From: an uncultured Clostridia bacterium | Lineage (GTDB): Bacteria > Bacillota > Clostridia > Oscillospirales > Acutalibacteraceae | Direction: 5' to 3' | DNA: 64,000 nucleotides | Assembly: GCA_944384855.1 (NCBI GenBank) | Contig: CALWUY010000071.1 | Coordinates: 1-64,000 of the forward strand | Notes under the pieces: model-generated | Told to the model about the DNA's origin: nothing | Databases searched by the model: none | Seen by the model: only the letters and a program-made list of their open reading frames with translations | Part shown: in pieces, positions 1 to 7,956 of the stretch | Layout: each line of letters begins with the position of its first letter | Numbering within the stretch: position 1 is the stretch's first letter | Made by a program: the position numbers and the translations under genes

Positions 1-145
1 TAAACGCATCCAGTTGAAAACAAAACTGACACCACTTGAAAAGCGATGCCAGTTCGTTGCTTAAAATTTAATTTCAACTACCATAAAGGCGGTTTTTGTA
101 CTGTCCGCACAAATTGGGGCAGTTCAATTTCCGGGGACGGTTTTT
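1..145. repeat. Gene-free left edge with repeated motifs, possible degenerate IS end
   Basis: No gene is visible here. The stretch carries several related short motifs: CAGTTGAAAAC, CCACTTGAAAAG, GCCAGTTCGTTG and GGCAGTTCAATTTCC. Spaced repeats of AACTGAC/CACTTG type are typical of the multi-repeat ends of IS21-family elements, and the last motif ends about 10 bases from the spoVM stop codon. No transposase is in the window; it would lie to the left. The assignment is inference from pattern only, because no clean terminal TG/CA or target duplication can be seen. Confidence 0.3.
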
Positions 146-151
146 TTATTC

Positions 152-235
152 TTATGTATTCTGTTTTTTTATTCCGAATATCAGTCTTAAAATACCGCTC
201 ATAAATTTAGGACTCTTAAACAATACCACTTTCAT
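152..235 (-). CDS. spoVM: Stage V sporulation protein SpoVM
   Basis: A 27-residue protein starting MKVVLFKSPKFMSGILRLIF and ending GIKKQNT. It matches the SpoVM pattern: short N-terminal strand, a KxPKF motif with the helix-breaking proline at position 9, then an amphipathic basic helix. In Bacillus subtilis the protein (26 residues) recognises the convex forespore membrane and anchors SpoIVA for coat assembly. A strong ribosome site (GGAGGTA) sits five bases before the ATG. Position downstream of prpC-prkC-rsgA matches the B. subtilis order, although rpe and thiN are absent between rsgA and spoVM. It starts 17 bases after the small hydrophobic ORF ends, so the two are probably cotranscribed. 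Confidence 0.9.
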   Translation of the reverse strand: MKVVLFKSPKFMSGILRLIFGIKKQNT

Positions 236-252
236 AAATATACCTCCGAAAA

Positions 253-402
253 TCAGCATCTGCAAGACGACAATCCGAGTATTATAACCCAGATTGACAG
301 CACGGCAACTAAGAACTTAGGCGGACAGAAACAGCTTATAAGCAAGCCCAGCGCAAATGTCAATGCCAGCAAACCTTTATTGACTCCGCGGCGCTGTTTC
401 AT
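253..402 (-). CDS. Small hydrophobic protein upstream of spoVM
   Basis: A 49-residue ORF starting MKQRRGVNKG with ATG ten bases after the start of a GGGGGAAG ribosome site. A basic N-terminus (KQRR, NKG) is followed by two hydrophobic stretches (roughly residues 11-25 and 30-44) separated by CFCPPK, and it ends SSCRC; five cysteines in 49 residues is high. I cannot name a family. The strong ribosome site, the basic-then-hydrophobic layout and the tight spacing to spoVM support a real gene, probably a small membrane protein expressed with spoVM. Function is unknown; a role in sporulation is inferred from context only. Confidence 0.65.
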   Translation of the reverse strand: MKQRRGVNKGLLALTFALGLLISCFCPPKFLVAVLSIWVIILGLSSCRC

Positions 403-480
403 TTTTCTTCCCCCAAACTTATGTTACACTAATATTATATTATCTATACAGCAAAAGGTTACAGGAATATTTAAAATATT

Positions 481-522
481 AAAAAACCTGCTGTACGCTT
501 TAACGACAAAGTGTACAGCAGG
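481..522 (-). terminator. Rho-independent terminator after rsgA
   Basis: Inverted repeat CCTGCTGTAC (487-496) / GTACAGCAGG (513-522), extended by three further A-T pairs, followed on the minus strand by six T. It ends the long yicC-rsgA operon and separates it from the small-ORF/spoVM pair, which should therefore have its own promoter. Confidence 0.88.
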
Positions 523-530
523 TAATATTA

Positions 531-1409
531 TTATTTTCTTGACTGCCACGGTTTAAGATCCTTCATATCCTCAACCATCTGCATATAAGACTGATGACGC
601 GTTATTTGTATCTTGCCGTTATTCACGGCTTTTATTACTGCGCAGCCGGCTTCTTTTGTATGTGTGCATCCCACAAACCTGCAATCTGAAACGAAAGCAT
701 CAAAATCCTGAAAACAATCTGCCAGTTTTTCCTTGAGTGCATAGTCCTGCGTATCAAGCTCAAAGGATGAAAATCCCGGAGTATCAGCAACGAAACCGTT
801 GTTTTCAGTCTTATAAAGTTCGGTATGACGGGTAGTATGCCTGCCGCGTCCTAATTTTTGGCTGACTTCTCCCGTAGCTATATCCATATTCAGAAGTCTG
901 TTTAATATACTGGATTTACCTACACCGGTATTTCCGGTAAATGCGCTTATGCAATTCCCCAACTCCTGCTTTATGCATTCCATTCCCATATTATCCCGAG
1001 CGGAAACCACAAAGGTTTTAAACCCGGATTTTACATATATTTCCCGCCATTGCGAAAAATCACCCATATCACACTTATTAAACACAATAACGGGTTCAAT
1101 ATTATTGAATCTTGCTGCCACAGTCATCTTATCGATAAGCAGACAGTTTGGCGGCGGATTTGTGTATGATGATACAATGAAAAGCTTATCGACATTTGCC
1201 ACAGGAGGACGTTTTACGGCATTTTTCCGTGGCAGTATATCGTTTATCACACCTTCACCGTCGGAAACCCTTTCTATCTGAACCCTGTCGCCGACCAAAG
1301 GGGAGATCCCGCTTTTGCGGAAACTCCCCCTCGCTCTGCATTCATAAACAACACCGTCAACTTCGACGTAATAAAACCCCGACAGCGCCTTTAATATAAT
1401 ACCGAACAT
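531..1409 (-). CDS. rsgA: Ribosome small-subunit-dependent GTPase A
   Basis: A circularly permuted GTPase (292 residues) that helps late 30S maturation. An N-terminal OB fold is followed by the G motifs in permuted order: NKCD (about 111-114), P-loop GNTGVGKSS (158-166) and DTPG (209-212). A C-terminal zinc knuckle (CRFVGCTHTKEAGC, about 243-256) supplies the metal ligands. Length is normal for RsgA/CpgA (B. subtilis YloQ). It is the last gene before the operon terminator, ten bases after prkC. In Bacillus this GTPase is a target of the PrkC kinase encoded next to it. Confidence 0.96.
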   Translation of the reverse strand: MFGIILKALSGFYYVEVDGVVYECRARGSFRKSGISPLVGDRVQIERVSDGEGVINDILPRKNAVKRPPVANVDKLFIVSSYTNPPPNCLLIDKMTVAARFNNIEPVIVFNKCDMGDFSQWREIYVKSGFKTFVVSARDNMGMECIKQELGNCISAFTGNTGVGKSSILNRLLNMDIATGEVSQKLGRGRHTTRHTELYKTENNGFVADTPGFSSFELDTQDYALKEKLADCFQDFDAFVSDCRFVGCTHTKEAGCAVIKAVNNGKIQITRHQSYMQMVEDMKDLKPWQSRK

Positions 1410-1418
1410 TTTGAAATC

Positions 1419-3452
1419 CTATTCTGTAAACTCAATATCACTGTTGTCTCCGTCACTCGGTTCGGAATCAATATCGGAAGAGTCAGAATACTTAGGATAA
1501 TCAGTATAACGCTTTGTTATCCTTACTCTCGCATCCTTATTGTCGACTGTAATGTCAAACAGATCATATTCCTTATTTCCGTCGCTGGATATTTTGACTG
1601 TAAAGTCAACTGTCGTTTCATTGCTCACGACTCCGTCAAAAGTATATACCGAAAGCTCGGATGAGTTGATCTTATCACCCTTATCAATCATTTTACCGTT
1701 TTGCCAGAGGGTCAGATAATAAGACTCAGTCTCAAAATCAAACGGCAGCTCATCAATTTCAATATCGAATTTATAGCCGGTACATACGGAAATTTTCACC
1801 TTAGTACCCTCAGGCACCTGTTTTGAACTGCTCTGAGGATCCTGATTCACAACATACCCTACGGGATAATATTTATCTTCAAAGGTTATCTGCACCTCGG
1901 TGATTTCGCATACCAGATCCTGTGCTTCAAGTGCCTTTTGAGCAGCTTCCTTTGTCATTCCCACAACATCCGGGACATCGACATTTTTAGTCGGTTTTCC
2001 AGAACTTACATAAACGGTTATTTTCTCGCCTTCCGCGACCACCTGAGTGCGCTGCGGATCTGTTCTTACAACTAATCCGGCTTCAACATCCTCACTCGGT
2101 TCCTCGGTTACCACGGTTGTAAATCCGTTGGACTTAAGTTCTGTCACTGCGGCCGATTCGGTCTTACCGTAAACATCGGGAACTTTTTTGGTCAGCTGGC
2201 CCATACTCACATAAAGTGTTATTTCGGCATCTTTCTTGAGCTTTTTGCCCTCAGTTTCGGACTGTTCATAGATTACGCCGTAAGCATAATCGGAATTATT
2301 GTCCCATTCATCCTTGAAATTGAAATTGTCAGTATATTCTTTATTGGCGAGTACCTCTTCAAGAGTTTTACCCACAAAATTCGGACAGTCAATTTCCTCA
2401 CCTGTACCTGAAAAAAGCTTAGGCAGGAAAATTATTGCCAGCACTATTATGGCTATTATCAGCGTAACCGCGATGCCAGCAAGAATAGGTATCATGCTGT
2501 TCTTTTCTTTTACCTCTTCAGCGTCGTCAACACCTACATCTGCAACAGTGTCCGTATTTCCCAATCTGCTTACATACTTTGTCGGAGAACTGTCCACGAA
2601 ATATGTGTAATCAAATGTAACCGAAGGATCTTTTCTGAACTGATCAAGATCACAAAGCATTTCCGCCGCAGACTGATACCGTCTTTCCGGGGTTTTCTGC
2701 ATTGCATGCATAGTAATCTGCTCAAGTCCGAGAGGAATTGACGGATTGATCTCGCTCGGAAGCTGAGGCTCACGCTGAAGCTGCATAATAGCTACCGATA
2801 CCGCGCTTTCCGCCTGGAACGGCATTTTGCCGGTAAGCATTTCATAAAGCATAACGCCGACAGAATAAATATCGGTCTTTTCATCGGTTCTTTCTCCTCT
2901 GGCCTGCTCCGGACTGATGTAATGAACCGATCCTATTGCCTTATCGGTAATCGTGCGCTGATCACTGCGCGCAAAACGTGCAATGCCGAAATCAGTAACC
3001 TTAATGGTACCGTCAGGAAGAACCATTATATTCTGAGGCTTGACATCACGGTGAACGATACCCTTATCATGCGCATGCTGAAGTCCTTTTAGTATCTGAA
3101 GGGTAAAATGTACCGCGTCTTTCCATCTCAGGCTGCCTTCTCTTTCAATATATTCCTTCAGGGTAATACCTTCGATATACTCCATTACAATATACTGAAT
3201 CAGATCTCCGAAGCTGACGTCGTAAACTTTTACTATATTTGGATGCGAAAGCATAGCGATAGCTTTGGATTCATTCTTAAATCGGCGGAGAAACTCCTCA
3301 TTGGAAATAAATTCTTCTTTAAGGATTTTAATAGCTACAATACGGTTTTCCTGATTATCACGCGCCTTGTAGACTACTGCCATACCTCCTACTCCGATTA
3401 TTTCCTGAATTTCGTATCTGCCGTCAAGACGTTTACCTACAAACTTATCCAT
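1419..3452 (-). CDS. prkC: PASTA-domain Ser/Thr protein kinase PrkC
   Basis: A membrane-anchored Hanks-type kinase of about 677 residues that senses muropeptides or lipid II. Kinase motifs: glycine loop GVGGMAVVYKA (20-30), catalytic Lys42, HRDVKPQN (134-141), DFG (154-156). A single membrane helix lies at about 321-343, followed by three extracellular PASTA repeats (about 356-563) and a C-terminal beta-rich extension ending in an acidic Ser/Asp tail. The ATG at 3452 is preferred over a TTG three codons upstream because that TTG directly abuts the AGAAAGGA ribosome site. It follows prpC by 20 bases; the two form the usual phosphatase-kinase pair controlling dormancy exit, cell wall synthesis and translation. 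Confidence 0.96.
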   Translation of the reverse strand: MDKFVGKRLDGRYEIQEIIGVGGMAVVYKARDNQENRIVAIKILKEEFISNEEFLRRFKNESKAIAMLSHPNIVKVYDVSFGDLIQYIVMEYIEGITLKEYIEREGSLRWKDAVHFTLQILKGLQHAHDKGIVHRDVKPQNIMVLPDGTIKVTDFGIARFARSDQRTITDKAIGSVHYISPEQARGERTDEKTDIYSVGVMLYEMLTGKMPFQAESAVSVAIMQLQREPQLPSEINPSIPLGLEQITMHAMQKTPERRYQSAAEMLCDLDQFRKDPSVTFDYTYFVDSSPTKYVSRLGNTDTVADVGVDDAEEVKEKNSMIPILAGIAVTLIIAIIVLAIIFLPKLFSGTGEEIDCPNFVGKTLEEVLANKEYTDNFNFKDEWDNNSDYAYGVIYEQSETEGKKLKKDAEITLYVSMGQLTKKVPDVYGKTESAAVTELKSNGFTTVVTEEPSEDVEAGLVVRTDPQRTQVVAEGEKITVYVSSGKPTKNVDVPDVVGMTKEAAQKALEAQDLVCEITEVQITFEDKYYPVGYVVNQDPQSSSKQVPEGTKVKISVCTGYKFDIEIDELPFDFETESYYLTLWQNGKMIDKGDKINSSELSVYTFDGVVSNETTVDFTVKISSDGNKEYDLFDITVDNKDARVRITKRYTDYPKYSDSSDIDSEPSDGDNSDIEFTE

Positions 3453-3472
3453 AACATACAATCCTTTCTAAA

Positions 3473-4198
3473 CTAACAAACAAGTGTTACAACCGTTATA
3501 TTGTCACCGCCGCCGGCGGAATTTGCAAGTTTTATAAGTTCTTTGGGAACTTTCTCGGGGGATTTGTCTTTAAATACTTTAAAAATATCCGGTTTATCAA
3601 CGTAGCTGCTGAGTCCGTCCGTACACAAAAGCAATACACTTCCATCTTTCAGATCGACCGCGGAAGTATCAGCGATAATGCTTTTTTCAGTACCCAAAGC
3701 GCGCGTAATCACATTTTTCCGTGGATGAACTTTAGCATCCTCAGGAGAAATCTTGCCGCTTTCTATAAGCGACTGAACCACCGAGTGGTCTCTCGTCAGC
3801 TGTGATATATCTTCGTCTATAAGATAGATTCTGCTGTCGCCCACATTTGCTATAATCGCCTTGCCGTTTTGAATCAAAGCAACCACAGCAGTAGTTCCCA
3901 TTCCGATATATTCCTCTTTTGAGGAAGAAAGCTCATAAATTTGGAGATTTGCATTTTCGATTGCGTTTTTAAGCATTTTTTCAATCTCGAACTCATTCAT
4001 ACCTATTCTGTATGACCTTAAAATATAATCAGAAATAACTTTTACAGCAGTTTCGCTTGCAACATTACCGGCATTTGCGCCTCCCATACCGTCGCAAACT
4101 ATCCCGAATGCGGCGCCGTTTTCAAGTTCACCGGCAAAAAAAGCATCCTGATTTGAACTTCTGACTTTGCCCACATCGGTTTGACTGAATATTTTCAC
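3473..4198 (-). CDS. prpC: PP2C-family Ser/Thr phosphatase PrpC/Stp
   Basis: A 241-residue PP2C phosphatase that reverses PrkC phosphorylation. Metal-binding motifs are intact: RSSNQDA (Asp18), VCDGMGGANAG (Asp36), LLCTDGLSS and GGGDNITVV near the C-terminus. It starts with GTG, whose bases overlap the rlmN stop codon (GTGA), and is served by the GGAGGG ribosome site inside the end of rlmN, so translation is probably coupled. Gene order rlmN-prpC-prkC-rsgA is that of Bacillus and Clostridium. Confidence 0.95.
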   Translation of the reverse strand: MKIFSQTDVGKVRSSNQDAFFAGELENGAAFGIVCDGMGGANAGNVASETAVKVISDYILRSYRIGMNEFEIEKMLKNAIENANLQIYELSSSKEEYIGMGTTAVVALIQNGKAIIANVGDSRIYLIDEDISQLTRDHSVVQSLIESGKISPEDAKVHPRKNVITRALGTEKSIIADTSAVDLKDGSVLLLCTDGLSSYVDKPDIFKVFKDKSPEKVPKELIKLANSAGGGDNITVVTLVC

Positions 4199-5232
4199 AT
4201 ATTTCCCTCCTTCAATTTACGCCTCAACTGTCCGCATGAAGCGTCAATATCTGCTCCCAATGTTCTTCTCACGGTCGCATTTACCCCTAAAGCCTCAAGC
4301 TGTTGTTTAAAAAGCAAGATTTTATTTTTATCCGGTTTTTGGAATGAATTCTCCTTCACCGGATTTGCGGGAATAAGATTCACATGGCACATTAAGCCTT
4401 TAAGTATTTCTGCCAGCCGGCGCGCGCACCGGCTTGTATCATTTACTCCTTCTATCAGCGCATATTCGAACGAAATACGCCTTGTAGTAATCTTCTGATA
4501 CTCTCTGCAGGCATTGAGAAGCTGTTCAATATTCCACCTTCGGTTGACCTTCATCAGACTGCTTCTGATATCATCGAACGGAGCGTGAAGCGATACCGAT
4601 AAAGTTATCGGAAAATTGTATTCTTTAAGTTTTTCTATCCCGCTTACTACACCTGAAGTCGACAGTGAAATATGCCTGAGTCCTATATTAATACCCTTAT
4701 CACAGGATACCAGACGTAAAAACCTTACCGTATTGTCGAAGTTATCAAGCGGTTCTCCCATACCCATCATAACCACATTTGACACACGTATATTGTTATC
4801 CCGCTCAGCTGCTGTTATCTGAGCCAGCATTTCCGAAGCTGTGAGATTTCGCGAAAGACCGTTTATTCCCGAAGCGCAGAAACTGCAGCCCATACGGCAG
4901 CCTACCTGGGTGGAAATACAAACCGTATAACCGTGCACATATTTCATCAATACCGATTCTATATATTCACCGTCATAAAGTTCATACACATACTTAACCG
5001 TATCGTCTGTGCGGGACTTAAGTTTCCTTACAATTTTTACATCCGCAATATAGCAGCTGCGGTCAAGCGCTTCCCTGAGAGAAACCGGTATATCGGTCAT
5101 ACTGTCAAAATCACTTATTCCCGAATGAAGCCATTTGAAAATCTGCCCTGCCCGGAACTTTGGCTGACCCATATCCGTGAGCATTACCGAAAGCTCCTCT
5201 TCGGTCATGGATTTGATATCTGTTTTCTGCAA
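4195..5232 (-). CDS. rlmN: 23S rRNA A2503/tRNA A37 C2-methyltransferase RlmN
   Basis: A radical SAM enzyme (345 residues) that methylates C2 of A2503 in 23S rRNA and can act on tRNA. The CX3CX2C cluster motif is CRMGCSFC (Cys112, 116, 119), followed by GMGEPLDNF, the SAM-binding region. A C-terminal cysteine in ADIDASCGQL is the methyl-carrying residue of the family. No ATG fits; a TTG ten bases after GGGAGG is the best start. It lies 18 bases after rsmB in the housekeeping operon. Confidence 0.95.
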   Translation of the reverse strand: MQKTDIKSMTEEELSVMLTDMGQPKFRAGQIFKWLHSGISDFDSMTDIPVSLREALDRSCYIADVKIVRKLKSRTDDTVKYVYELYDGEYIESVLMKYVHGYTVCISTQVGCRMGCSFCASGINGLSRNLTASEMLAQITAAERDNNIRVSNVVMMGMGEPLDNFDNTVRFLRLVSCDKGINIGLRHISLSTSGVVSGIEKLKEYNFPITLSVSLHAPFDDIRSSLMKVNRRWNIEQLLNACREYQKITTRRISFEYALIEGVNDTSRCARRLAEILKGLMCHVNLIPANPVKENSFQKPDKNKILLFKQQLEALGVNATVRRTLGADIDASCGQLRRKLKEGNM

Positions 5233-5250
5233 AAATGAATTTCCTCCCGT

Positions 5251-6522
5251 TCATCTTTTTTCAAGCAGAGCGCAGTAAAACCCGTCCGTATTATCAGTAT
5301 GCGGCAAAAAGGTATGCTCATAAACCGTTTCGAACTCATTATACTCTTTTTTGAAACGAATTACAAGTTTTTCGTTTTCAGCACTCCTGAGGGTGCAGGT
5401 TGAATAGAGTATTCTGCCGGTATCTTTAAGGTATTCTGAAGCATTGCACAGGATTGCGTACTGTATATCCTCCAGATGAGAAAAATCATTTACGGTTTTA
5501 TATTTCAGTTCCGGTTTGCGTCTTATAACCCCTAATCCCGAACACGGGACATCACATATTACATAGTCGAACAATCCTAATTCAGGATTGAATACAGCTG
5601 CGTCACTGACAGCGGGTTTTATGATACCCAATCCCAGTCTTTCGGCCGAGCTGCGTATGAGCCCCACCCTCTGTTCATATAAGTCACAGGAAATTATTTC
5701 GCCTTTGTTTTCCATTAGGCATGCTGCAGTAAAGCTTTTACCTCCCGGAGCCGCGCACAAATCCAAAACCCGTGAACCCGATTTCGGCGCTAACAGCGAG
5801 ACCGCTTTCTGCGAAGCGTAATCCTGAACATAAAACAGGCCTTTTTTATATAATTCATTCCCCGAAACATCTATTCCTTTTTCGACTGTCAGCGAATCCG
5901 GCATCTCGCCCTCCTGAGCAGATATACCGTTTTCCCGTAATTTGCCAGCCAATTCCCCGCGGGTAATTTTTACAGTGTTTGCCCTCAGCACTACCTTTGG
6001 AGGCTCAAGACTTTTCATGAGCAGATTTTCGGCATTTTCAGTACCGTAATCATCTGTAAAACTTTCTGTCATCCAAAGCGGTGCGGAATATTTTATGCTC
6101 ATTTCCTCAGGCGTATTTCCTTCGGGCAACTTGATTTCATTTCTTGCCGCCGCTCTCAGCACTGCATTTACGAATGCAGCGTTTTTGCTTTCCTTCGACT
6201 GTTTTATATTCTTAACCGCCTCATTAACCGCGGCACTGTGCGGTATTTTGTCCATATACATTATCTGATAAAGTCCGGTACGCAGCACATTAAGGGTAAA
6301 CGGAGACGTTTTGCTGACCGGTTTTTTCATAAATCCGTCCAGAACCCAATCCAGTGTAATTTTCCGGTCAAGCACACCGTAAACCAACGCTGAAAAAAGC
6401 GCTTTATCCTCTTTTGTGAGTGCTGTTTCCTTTAAAAAGCTGTTAATTACAATATTTGAGTACGCCTTGTCGCGTTCTATTTTCGTAAGAGCTTTTACCG
6501 CGAGTTTTCTCGCATCAGCCAT
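5251..6522 (-). CDS. rsmB: 16S rRNA m5C967 methyltransferase RsmB
   Basis: A SAM-dependent rRNA (cytosine-5) methyltransferase of 423 residues. The N-terminal third is a NusB-like RNA-binding domain (ARKLAVKAL onward); the C-terminal two thirds are a Rossmann methyltransferase with DLCAAPGGKS (SAM loop), CDVPCSGLGV carrying a conserved Cys, and STCTL carrying the other conserved Cys. The ATG at 6522 is used; upstream in-frame TTG and GTG codons lie inside fmt. It overlaps the fmt stop by 8 bases, indicating coupled translation. Confidence 0.94.
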   Translation of the reverse strand: MADARKLAVKALTKIERDKAYSNIVINSFLKETALTKEDKALFSALVYGVLDRKITLDWVLDGFMKKPVSKTSPFTLNVLRTGLYQIMYMDKIPHSAAVNEAVKNIKQSKESKNAAFVNAVLRAAARNEIKLPEGNTPEEMSIKYSAPLWMTESFTDDYGTENAENLLMKSLEPPKVVLRANTVKITRGELAGKLRENGISAQEGEMPDSLTVEKGIDVSGNELYKKGLFYVQDYASQKAVSLLAPKSGSRVLDLCAAPGGKSFTAACLMENKGEIISCDLYEQRVGLIRSSAERLGLGIIKPAVSDAAVFNPELGLFDYVICDVPCSGLGVIRRKPELKYKTVNDFSHLEDIQYAILCNASEYLKDTGRILYSTCTLRSAENEKLVIRFKKEYNEFETVYEHTFLPHTDNTDGFYCALLEKR

Positions 6523-7453
6523 TGTTTTCACCCGCAACGGTCCCTATTTCAATACGGTTTCCGTTAAGAAACTGCCTTGCCGTCATCTGCTTTGAACCTT
6601 CAGGCTGCAATACGGTAATTTTAACCGAGCTGCCGTCTGCGCAGGCAATTTCAAGATTATCCTTATTGTCCGCAACGCTGCCCGGCTTAAGAGCGCTGCC
6701 GCCTCCGAGTTCGGCTTTTATGACCTTTATCCGCTTGCCGTTTAAAAAGAAATAGGCGCACGGCCACGAATAATAACCTCTCACCGCGTTATAAACCTCG
6801 CGTGCGGATTTTGAGAAATCAAGAAGCGCCATTTCCTTTCTGATTATAGGCGCATAGCTTGCCTTGCTGTCATCCTGCTTTACAGGGACAATCTCACCTT
6901 TTTCAATGGCTGAAAGCGTTTCGGTCATAAGTTCCGCCGTGAGAACCGAAAGCCTTTCAAACAGCTCCTCAGCAGTCTCATTATCACCTATCCGGACCTC
7001 AGCCGTTTTGAGTATATCGCCTGTGTCCATTCCCTTATCCATCTGCATTACGGTGACTCCGGTCTTTGTTTCTCCGCAGACTATGCACCACTGTATCGGC
7101 GACGCACCCCTGTATTTAGGCAAAAGTGACGCGTGCCCGTTGACACAGCCGTACTTTGCGGCGCTTAGTATATCCTCAGGAAGAATTTTTCCGTATGCTA
7201 CTACAACTATGATATCAGGCTTTATATCCGAAAGTATTCCGGCCGCCCGTCCGTCTCTTAACGTATCGGGCTGAAAAACCGGTATAGAGTGTTTTTGCGC
7301 GCATATTTTTACCGGAGGCGGGGTGAGAATCTGCTTTCTTCCCACAGGCTTATCCGGCTGGGCGAAAACCGCCGCAACATTGTGCCCCGCATTTATAAGC
7401 GCCTCAAGCGTAGCTACTGCGTAATCCGGCGTACCCATAAAAACTATCTTCAT
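6515..7453 (-). CDS. fmt: Methionyl-tRNA formyltransferase
   Basis: Formylates initiator Met-tRNA using 10-formyl-tetrahydrofolate (312 residues). The N-terminal Rossmann domain starts MKIVFMGTPDYA; the catalytic region contains NGHASLLPKYRGASPIQW and the conserved Asp motif MDKGMDTGDIL. The C-terminal domain is tRNA-binding. The ATG at 7453 sits eight bases after AAAGGTGA; a GTG four codons upstream overlaps that ribosome site and is rejected. It follows def by about 20 bases, the usual pairing of enzymes that add and remove the formyl group. Confidence 0.95.
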   Translation of the reverse strand: MKIVFMGTPDYAVATLEALINAGHNVAAVFAQPDKPVGRKQILTPPPVKICAQKHSIPVFQPDTLRDGRAAGILSDIKPDIIVVVAYGKILPEDILSAAKYGCVNGHASLLPKYRGASPIQWCIVCGETKTGVTVMQMDKGMDTGDILKTAEVRIGDNETAEELFERLSVLTAELMTETLSAIEKGEIVPVKQDDSKASYAPIIRKEMALLDFSKSAREVYNAVRGYYSWPCAYFFLNGKRIKVIKAELGGGSALKPGSVADNKDNLEIACADGSSVKITVLQPEGSKQMTARQFLNGNRIEIGTVAGENNG

Positions 7454-7473
7454 CTTAAAAATCACCTTTAAGT

Positions 7474-7929
7474 TTAAAGAATCTTATTTTTCTTGCGTAC
7501 ACGGTCTATATAAAGTATGCCGTCAAGATGGTCTATCTCATGACAGATTGCTCTTGCCTTAAAACCTTCGGCGGATAGCGTGAAGTTATTTCCGCGGCGG
7601 TCCTGGGCCCTTACGGTGATTTTCATTGGCCGCTCTACTTCCTCATAGCGGTCCGGTATCGAAAGACATCCCTCGTTTCCGCACTGCGAACCGCTCTTTT
7701 CGGTTATTACGGGATTTACAAGCTCTATAATCCCGTCACCTACATCCACCACACAGTATCTTCTGAGTATTCCTATCTGCGGCGCGGCCAAGCCTACGCC
7801 TTCCGCCTTGTACATTGTTTCTGCCATATCGTCCAGCGTCTGCGCCAGCTTTTCATCAAAGGACATTTGCGTGCGGCATATTTTTCTAAGCACGTCATCC
7901 CCTATTTTAACTATGTTTCTGAGAGCCAT
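7474..7929 (-). CDS. def: Peptide deformylase
   Basis: A 151-residue iron/zinc hydrolase removing the formyl group from nascent peptides. All three family motifs are present: GVGLAAPQIG (about 44-53), EGCLS with the metal-binding Cys, and HEIDHLDG with two metal His and the catalytic Glu. ATG follows GGAGGAGA. The length is slightly shorter than E. coli Def and typical of clostridial enzymes. It lies between priA and fmt in the operon. Confidence 0.96.
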   Translation of the reverse strand: MALRNIVKIGDDVLRKICRTQMSFDEKLAQTLDDMAETMYKAEGVGLAAPQIGILRRYCVVDVGDGIIELVNPVITEKSGSQCGNEGCLSIPDRYEEVERPMKITVRAQDRRGNNFTLSAEGFKARAICHEIDHLDGILYIDRVRKKNKIL

Positions 7930-7956
7930 TTTCTCCTCCTGATAAGCGTTTGAAAT

